From: CAYUYV01 sp964449455
Lineage (GTDB): Bacteria; Pseudomonadota; Alphaproteobacteria; JAJFIK01
Assembly: GCA_964449455.1 (NCBI GenBank)
Contig: CAYUYV010000098.1
Span: forward strand, 1 to 18,608
DNA length: 18,608 bases
Reading direction: 5' to 3'
A program made the position numbers and the translations under genes. Below the pieces are notes generated by a model. That model made no database searches, had not been told where the DNA came from, and saw only the letters and a list, made by a program, of their open reading frames with translations. Shown one piece after another: positions 14,246 through 18,608 of the stretch (position 1 is its first letter; each line of letters opens with the position of its first letter).

Positions 14246-15259
14246 TCAGGCCGGCGGGGGCTGGATGGTTTTGCGATAGGTGGATGGCGTCTGCCCGACC
14301 CAACGCTTGAAGGCGCGGTTGAACGCACTTTGCTCGGAAAAGCCCGTCAGGAACGCCACGTCGGAGAGCGAGTAGCTGCTCTGGTGCAAAAGGGCCTCGG
14401 CCAGTTGACGGCGGGACCGCTCCACCAGGGACTGAAAGGAAATCCCCTCGGCAGACAGGCGTCGTTGCAACGTCCGCTCGCTCATGCCCAGGCGCCGGGC
14501 GATGAGGCTCATGCGCGGAACCCCTTCGCTCAAGGTCCGTGAAACGGTTTTCTGCACCGCGTCCGCGAGCGGCACCTCCGGCTCAAGCCGTTCCAGTTCC
14601 TCATCAAGATGGGAGAGGAGAAAGCGGGAGATGCCGTCATCGCCAAGCTCGTTCGCCAGAGCAAGGGCGTCCCGCGATATCAGCACCGCATCCCGGTCCG
14701 CTCCGAAGCTGATCGGACAGCGGAAATACCGTTCATGGTCCGAGATCGTCGGCGGTGCGTCATGGCGGAAGAACACCATTTTGGGGGCAAAGGTCTCACA
14801 GGCGGTCTGCCGGATGAGGGAAACGGTGCTCGCAGCGGTCGCCTCATTGGACAAGCGCAGGCCAAGGCGCCGCACGCCGGCCCGGTGGAGCATGAAGAAG
14901 CTGCCTTCATCGCTGTCGCGCAGTTCATAGGTCATATTATCCGTCCAAACACGGCAATAGCGCTCCACCCGTTCCAGGGACTGGCGGACAGTCGGTGCGG
15001 ATTTCCAGGCCAGGCCGAGCGCCCCGTAATCGTTGGGGTGCATCAGCCGGCCGGCACGCAAGGGCAGCGCATGGCCGTTTGCCATGCTGCGGGCGATGCG
15101 TTCGAGAAGATCGTAATAGGTGTCCTCGGCCAGCATCTGACCGACATCGAACGGGGCTTCAGGATTAAGGCCGACCGACTGCAAGAACATGTGCGCATCC
15201 ACCGCGTCGCCTGCCGCCTCGATGACCCTTCGCGCAAAAATTGATGTGACGACACCCAT
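14246..15259 (-). CDS. AraC-family transcriptional regulator with Arabinose_bd (PF12625) type N-terminus
   Basis: A 337-residue regulator. Residues about 20-205 form the ligand-sensing N-terminal domain typical of the OruR/VirS/ArgR-like group (AEDTYYDLLERIARSM, HPNDYGALGLAWKSAPTV, then MVFFRHDAPP). Residues about 235-330 form the double helix-turn-helix (MSLIARRLGMSERTLQRRLS, then SLSDVAFLTGFSEQSAFNRA), ending FKRWVGQTPSTYRK, the AraC signature. The effector is unknown. It reads away from the CPBP protease gene and towards the DUF4345/DUF1772 pair, its likely targets. ATG 15259 gives the expected family start, although its ribosome site is weak. Confidence 0.93.
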   Translation of the reverse strand: MGVVTSIFARRVIEAAGDAVDAHMFLQSVGLNPEAPFDVGQMLAEDTYYDLLERIARSMANGHALPLRAGRLMHPNDYGALGLAWKSAPTVRQSLERVERYCRVWTDNMTYELRDSDEGSFFMLHRAGVRRLGLRLSNEATAASTVSLIRQTACETFAPKMVFFRHDAPPTISDHERYFRCPISFGADRDAVLISRDALALANELGDDGISRFLLSHLDEELERLEPEVPLADAVQKTVSRTLSEGVPRMSLIARRLGMSERTLQRRLSAEGISFQSLVERSRRQLAEALLHQSSYSLSDVAFLTGFSEQSAFNRAFKRWVGQTPSTYRKTIQPPPA

Positions 15260-15607
15260 GGAATGCTGAGCTGCTTGATTTCTTTGCGATGTTGTCGCCC
15301 GGATGGGCGGTCATACCATGACCATCACTCTACTGCCTCGGCCTCTGCTGACCCAAGGCATGGGATGTGGGCCGGTGTGGCCTGTTGCGGTGGTTTCGCG
15401 CCGGGTGCGATGGTATGTGGTCATGGAGGAGCGGTCGCGCGTTCCGTTTGTGGCGCGCCATGGCCTGAGACTTGAGAGCACGGGCAAGGGGAGCNNNNNN
15501 NNNNNNNNNNNNNNNNNNNNNNNNNNNNNNNNNNNNNNNNNNNNNNNNNNNNNNNNNNNNNNNNNNNNNNNNNNNNNNNNNNNNNNNNNNNNNNGGGGAG
15601 CGCTGGC
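15260..15607. other. Divergent region upstream of AraC and CPBP genes, including a gap
   Basis: Contains the promoters of the minus-strand AraC gene and the plus-strand protease, plus the left end of a 15-bp repeat array and a 100-N gap. A plus-strand frame is open from ATG 15303 to the gap and is in phase with the CPBP frame if the hidden array has a whole number of 15-bp units. Its residues do not resemble a known domain, so I do not call it coding. Confidence 0.5.
15495..15594. other. Assembly gap, 100 N
   Basis: Exactly 100 N, an arbitrary gap length. The 15-bp repeat is on both sides, so the missing sequence is probably more copies of it. Confidence 0.95.
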
Positions 15608-16345
15608 ATGGGGAGCGCTGGCATGGGGATCATCGAGCAAGAACCACATCTTCACGGGGCGATGTTCGGACTTGTCCTCGTCCTTTTGGGCGTGGCCATC
15701 CTGGATGCCTGGCTGGCCCGCACCGGGAGAAGCCTGCCTCAACACCGAATCATGACGCTGACGATTTTTGTCTTGTGGAGTCTGACCGCTGTGGTCACCT
15801 GGGGCTGGCTTGCATCGGGACGCAGTTGGGCGGAGCTGGGCTTCATCATGCCGACCGGCTGGCCCGGTGTTCTGGCTTGGGTCTTTGGCGGGCTGATGAC
15901 GCTCTATCTTGTCGCAGTCACGGTGCTGCTCGCCAACTCACCCCAGCAGCGGGCGGAAACCGCCAGGGATGTTGCCGGGACGGGGGATCTGGCAAGCCTT
16001 GCACCGCAATCCCTAAGCCAGCTTGCCCTGTTCCAGGTCCTGGCTGTAACAGCGGGGATCACGGAAGAAATCCTGTTCCGCGGATTTGCCATCACCGTTG
16101 CCGCATTGTGGCTGCCCTATTGGGCGGCCGGTCTTGCGGCTTTGGTGTTGTTCATCTTGAGCCATTTCTATCAAGGGCCCGCGGGCATGCTGCGCCTCAT
16201 CCCGATCAGCATTATACTGACGATCATGTATATGACCACGGGCTCTCTTATCCCGGGGATCATTCTCCATATCCTGGTGGATGTCTTTGGCGGTCTGCAG
16301 CTCTACTTGCTGCGCAAAGAGAGCGTGGATGGTCCGGCCACCTGA
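15608..16345 (+). CDS. CPBP-family intramembrane metalloprotease (CAAX protease/Abi type)
   Basis: Up to 245 residues as drawn, with six to eight predicted membrane helices. It carries the CPBP catalytic motifs in order: E153-E154-x3-R158 (EEILFR), F182-x3-H186 (FILSH) and H221-x3-D225 (HILVD). These supply the acids and histidines of the metal site in the Rce1-like glutamate protease fold. Bacterial members process prenyl-like or peptide substrates, or act in bacteriocin self-immunity; the target here is unknown. The start is ambiguous by nature: ATG 15608 and ATG 15623 are both in frame, each made by the 15-bp repeat and each preceded by GGGGAG at 7 bases. ATG 15623, the last one, gives 240 residues and is probably the minimal start. 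A hairpin with a T-run follows the gene. Confidence 0.9.
   Translation: MGSAGMGIIEQEPHLHGAMFGLVLVLLGVAILDAWLARTGRSLPQHRIMTLTIFVLWSLTAVVTWGWLASGRSWAELGFIMPTGWPGVLAWVFGGLMTLYLVAVTVLLANSPQQRAETARDVAGTGDLASLAPQSLSQLALFQVLAVTAGITEEILFRGFAITVAALWLPYWAAGLAALVLFILSHFYQGPAGMLRLIPISIILTIMYMTTGSLIPGIILHILVDVFGGLQLYLLRKESVDGPAT
15610..15625 (+). promoter_or_regulatory. Ribosome-binding site made by a repeat unit
   Basis: GGGGAG (15610-15615), a 7-base spacer and ATG 15623 make a well-spaced initiation site. The previous unit gives the same arrangement for ATG 15608. Unit length is 15, so each start is in frame and adds Met-Gly-Ser-Ala-Gly to the protein. Confidence 0.7.
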
Positions 16346-16408
16346 ACGCTCATCCCAGTGCGCAAATTCGAGGGTCCAATTTCGAGGGCCTCATTTCGGG
16401 TGCCCTCG

Positions 16409-16444
16409 GATCCTTTCTCTTTAGGTACAAAGAGAGGATCTTTT
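16409..16444 (+). terminator. Probable terminator after the CPBP protease
   Basis: Stem GATCC plus TCTCTTT pairs with AAAGAGA plus GGATC (a TT bulge on the left arm) around an AGGTAC loop, followed by TTTT. It lies 63 bases after the stop codon. The bulge and short T-run make it moderate. Confidence 0.6.
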
Positions 16445-16485
16445 GCCGCTTCGCGCTTCACCGAGGCTTCTGCCAGCCTTCGAAG

Positions 16486-16549
16486 CACGGTCCCTGGGAG
16501 TCACGGTCTCTGGGAGTCACGGTCTCTGGGAATCATGGGCCTTCGGAAT
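16486..16549. repeat. 16-bp tandem repeat, four units
   Basis: Units cacggtccctgggagt, cacggtctctgggagt, cacggtctctgggaat and catgggccttcggaat lie head to tail. Units 1-3 differ by one base from their neighbour; unit 4 is more diverged. The array is intergenic. Confidence 0.88.
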
Positions 16550-17008
16550 CATGCCCTCGCGTTCTGGCACCAGATGCGGTCGACAAGCGCCTTTGTGCAC
16601 CAATAACGGTGACCAACGGCAAATAGGATAGATCGAGGGCTGACTTGCAACATTAAAGAATGTTTATATGCGCTTTGTGAAGAACCAAACGGCGTGTTGG
16701 CTGAAAGTCTTTCCTTCTTCTGCGTTGACGAAATCTTTCCGCGAATTTATCACGCATGGAGGATCGATGAACTTCCGCGCCATCCGTGTTTCCTCACTGG
16801 CAATCTTGCGAAGCGCGTTGGGTTCCGTGCTGATCGGGCCCACCACGAACCTGCGGCGTTTCCGCTCATCTTGTGATGAAGGCGTGTGCGGCGGCTGCGT
16901 GGCAGGCCCTTTGCGGTGCGCGGTGGCGCGGGGCACAAAGACAGGCTTTGGTCGGACGGCTGGACCATGAGGGGGGCGTTCACGCAGACGCCTTTTTTAC
17001 ACATTGAA

Positions 17009-17027
17009 GAAGACCGGCGGGGTCTTC
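17009..17027 (+). other. Hairpin in the leader of the oxidoreductase gene
   Basis: GAAGACC and GGTCTTC pair perfectly (7 bp) around GGCGG, ending 24 bases before the chosen start and just upstream of its ribosome site. There is no T-run after it. It could be a leader structure or chance. Confidence 0.35.
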
Positions 17028-17051
17028 GGGGCGTGAGGGTGAGTGTTGGAT

Positions 17052-18485
17052 ATGTCTTCACAGGAAAATGAGGCGGGACGGAACATCGTCATCGGCGCAG
17101 GGCCTGCTGGGCTCTCAGCGGCCTATGAGTTGACCCGCAATGGCATCACTCCAGTCGTTTTTGAACAGGACGACATTGTTGGCGGGATCTCCCGCACCCA
17201 GTGCTACAAGGGCTACCACTTCGACATGGGGGGGCATCGCTTCTTCACGAAGTCAAAGGAGGTCAACCGCATGTGGCGCGAGGTGCTGGGCGAGGCGTTC
17301 CTGCTCCGCCCGCGCTTGTCCCGCATTTACTATGAATCCAAGTTCTACGCCTATCCACCGCAGATGCTGAACGCGTTCAGGGGCTTTGGTCTCGTGAAAA
17401 GTGCCGATGTGGTGGCCAGTTATATCCGCTGGCAGATGTTCCCCTATCGGACTGTAGAGACGTTCGAGCAGTGGGTGACCAACGCCTTTGGTCGCCGTCT
17501 GTTCCAGATCTTTTTCAAGACCTATACGGAGAAAGTCTGGGGCATGAGCTGCGACGAGCTGCGTGCGGAATGGGCGGCCCAGCGCATCAAGAACCTCTCC
17601 TTGCGCACCGTCGCCATGAACATGATCAAGAAGGGATCGGGCCAAGCCAAATCCCTCATTGAGGAATTCCATTATCCAGCCCAGGGCCCCGGCATGATGT
17701 GGCGGGCCTTCACCTCCCATTTGGAAGCTCGGGGCGGCGAAGTCCATCTCAATGCGGGCGTTGAACGCATCGAGCATGAGGACGGCACGGTAAAGGCCGT
17801 CGTCGTTACCCGTGACGGCCAGCAGGAGCGCGTCGCGGCGGATCAAGTCTACTCCAGCACACCCGTGACGTCGCTTGTCCGTATGCTGAGCCCGGAGCCG
17901 CCGGCGGAGATCCTGGAGGCTGTGAAGTCCTTGCGCTATCGGGACTTCCTGACCGTTTGCCTGATCCTAGACCAGGAAGATCTGTTTCCGGATAATTGGA
18001 TTTACATCCATGACAGCAAGGTGAGTGTGGGCCGGATTCAGAACTTCAAGAACTGGAGCCCGCATATGGTTCCGGATGCGTCGAAGTCGAGCCTGGGCCT
18101 TGAATATTTCTGCAATCAGGGCGACGAGATCTGGACCAAGTCCGACGCGGATCTGATCGAACTGGCCTCCCGGGAACTCGAGACCATCGGGCTCGCGGCC
18201 TACCAGGACGTGATTGACGGCGTTGTCTATCGGATCCCTTACGCCTATCCTGTCTATGACGCGGACTACCGGGCTGCCCTGGACAAGATCAAAGATTATC
18301 TGTCCACGTTCAAAAATCTGGAGACGGTGGGTCGCAATGGCCTGCACCGCTACAACAACCAGGATCATTCCATGCTCACCGGCGTCTATGCCGTACGCAA
18401 CGTCCTCGGACAATCGGATGTGGATGTCTGGAAGATCAACGGCGAAGACGATTATCACGAGGAAATCGTCGAACACGATAAGTAA
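17052..18485 (+). CDS. FAD-dependent oxidoreductase, UDP-galactopyranose mutase-like/amine oxidase fold
   Basis: A 477-residue flavoprotein. The dinucleotide-binding motif G15-A-G17-P-A-G20 comes at once, with Glu38 ending strand 2 to hold the ribose, followed by VGGISRT. Next comes GYHFDMGGHRFFTKS, typical of the UDP-galactopyranose mutase/protoporphyrinogen oxidase superfamily, then FEQWVTNAFGRRLFQIFFKTYTEKVWG. Near the C-terminus is GRNGLHRYNNQDHSMLTG, in the FAD-site position. Proteins of this exact type are often encoded with glycosyltransferases and polyprenol-sugar enzymes, so a role in cell-surface sugar or lipid-linked precursor modification is plausible but inferred. ATG 17052 has GAGGGTGAG 9 bases upstream; GTG 17043 and TTG 17046 are alternative starts with worse spacing. 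Confidence 0.9.
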   Translation: MSSQENEAGRNIVIGAGPAGLSAAYELTRNGITPVVFEQDDIVGGISRTQCYKGYHFDMGGHRFFTKSKEVNRMWREVLGEAFLLRPRLSRIYYESKFYAYPPQMLNAFRGFGLVKSADVVASYIRWQMFPYRTVETFEQWVTNAFGRRLFQIFFKTYTEKVWGMSCDELRAEWAAQRIKNLSLRTVAMNMIKKGSGQAKSLIEEFHYPAQGPGMMWRAFTSHLEARGGEVHLNAGVERIEHEDGTVKAVVVTRDGQQERVAADQVYSSTPVTSLVRMLSPEPPAEILEAVKSLRYRDFLTVCLILDQEDLFPDNWIYIHDSKVSVGRIQNFKNWSPHMVPDASKSSLGLEYFCNQGDEIWTKSDADLIELASRELETIGLAAYQDVIDGVVYRIPYAYPVYDADYRAALDKIKDYLSTFKNLETVGRNGLHRYNNQDHSMLTGVYAVRNVLGQSDVDVWKINGEDDYHEEIVEHDK

Positions 18486-18501
18486 GCGCTTCCCCCTCGC
18501 C

Positions 18502-18608
18502 GTGCCGGATCAACGCGCCGAAATGGTCGAGGGATGGGCCAATCGCCACTGGTCCACTAGTGTGGCGGGTCAGGAATTCGCCCGCATGATCGGCGGGCTC
18601 CGTAGCGA
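18502..18608 (+). CDS. Possible next gene, 3' truncated by the window edge
   Basis: A frame is open to the window end from GTG 18502 (reading MPDQRAEMVEGWANRHWSTS) or from ATG 18523. It begins 16 bases after the oxidoreductase stop, a spacing typical of an operon. The same frame is open back to ATG 18424, overlapping the oxidoreductase. Only about 35 residues are visible, with no domain I recognise and no strong ribosome site. Confidence 0.35.
   Translation, partial: MPDQRAEMVEGWANRHWSTSVAGQEFARMIGGLRS

Larger units (their letters stand above)
15473..15628 (+). repeat. 15-bp tandem repeat array interrupted by an assembly gap
   Basis: Unit GGGGAGCGCTGGCAT. Two perfect copies follow the gap (15595-15609, 15610-15624) with GGGG of a third at 15625-15628. 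Before the gap, GGGGAGC (15488-15494) starts another copy, preceded by a degenerate one (15473-15487, 10 of 15 matching). The number of hidden units is unknown. Confidence 0.92.
16346..17042. other. Long non-coding stretch between protease and oxidoreductase genes
   Basis: About 700 bases with no gene I can support. In order it has a 7-bp hairpin (16383-16408, CGAGGGC / GCCCTCG), a terminator-like hairpin, a four-unit 16-bp repeat, an AT-rich patch near 16640-16672 (possible promoter) and an unassigned region. A frame from ATG 16767 has GGAGG upstream but an unconvincing product. Confidence 0.5.

Noticed and set aside
16767..16973. A 67-residue plus-strand frame with GGAGG upstream
   Set aside because: The spacer to ATG is only 4 bases, the product resembles no protein and codon use is unlike the neighbours.

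Overview
The window is GC-rich, gene-dense bacterial DNA. GroEL, OppB/OppC, MarC, a DGPF/YCII protein with its ECF sigma factor, and an intact FNR/FixK-type box together suggest an alphaproteobacterium. This is an inference from gene content and style; no rRNA or tRNA is present to settle it. The sequence looks like a draft scaffold: it has two gaps of exactly 100 N (13088-13187 and 15495-15594), and both interrupt short tandem repeats.

Layout. 1-1497: groEL without its 5' end, followed by a strong terminator. 1765-4359 (minus strand): a CPA1-type cation/proton antiporter, then a MarC-family membrane protein, then a MarR/OhrR-like regulator, spaced like an operon. 4360-4684: a divergent control region holding a perfect TTGAT-N4-ATCAA box. 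4685-5425 (plus): a LuxR-type response regulator whose receiver domain has lost its phospho-acceptor Asp. A 21-bp bidirectional terminator separates it from a converging NSS-family sodium symporter (5581-6948, minus). 7266-9316 (plus): oppB, oppC and a 55-residue two-helix membrane protein; no binding protein or ATPase gene follows. 9578-12565 (minus): a VOC-family protein, a lipoprotein, and a sigma factor preceded by its DGPF/YCII partner. 13232-15259 (minus): an AraC-type regulator followed by DUF4345 and DUF1772 membrane proteins. 15608-16345 (plus): a CPBP intramembrane protease gene whose start lies in a 15-bp tandem repeat. 17052-18485 (plus): an FAD-dependent oxidoreductase of the UDP-galactopyranose mutase-like type, then the start of a possible next gene.

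Several small regulator-plus-effector modules can be read: MarR with MarC and the antiporter; YCII with its sigma factor; AraC with DUF4345/DUF1772. These fit stress and membrane homeostasis rather than one pathway. I see no phage, transposon, CRISPR array, classical defence island or RNA gene.

The most unusual signals are: the 15-bp repeat in which every unit carries a Shine-Dalgarno sequence and an in-frame ATG for the CPBP protease; five unrelated tandem arrays, all with 15-19 bp units and all at gene boundaries or in intergenic DNA; the perfect FNR/FixK box placed exactly for class II activation of the degenerate response regulator; and a cysteine in the MarR protein at the position of the OhrR peroxide-sensing cysteine. 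I did not find a clearly new multi-gene system.
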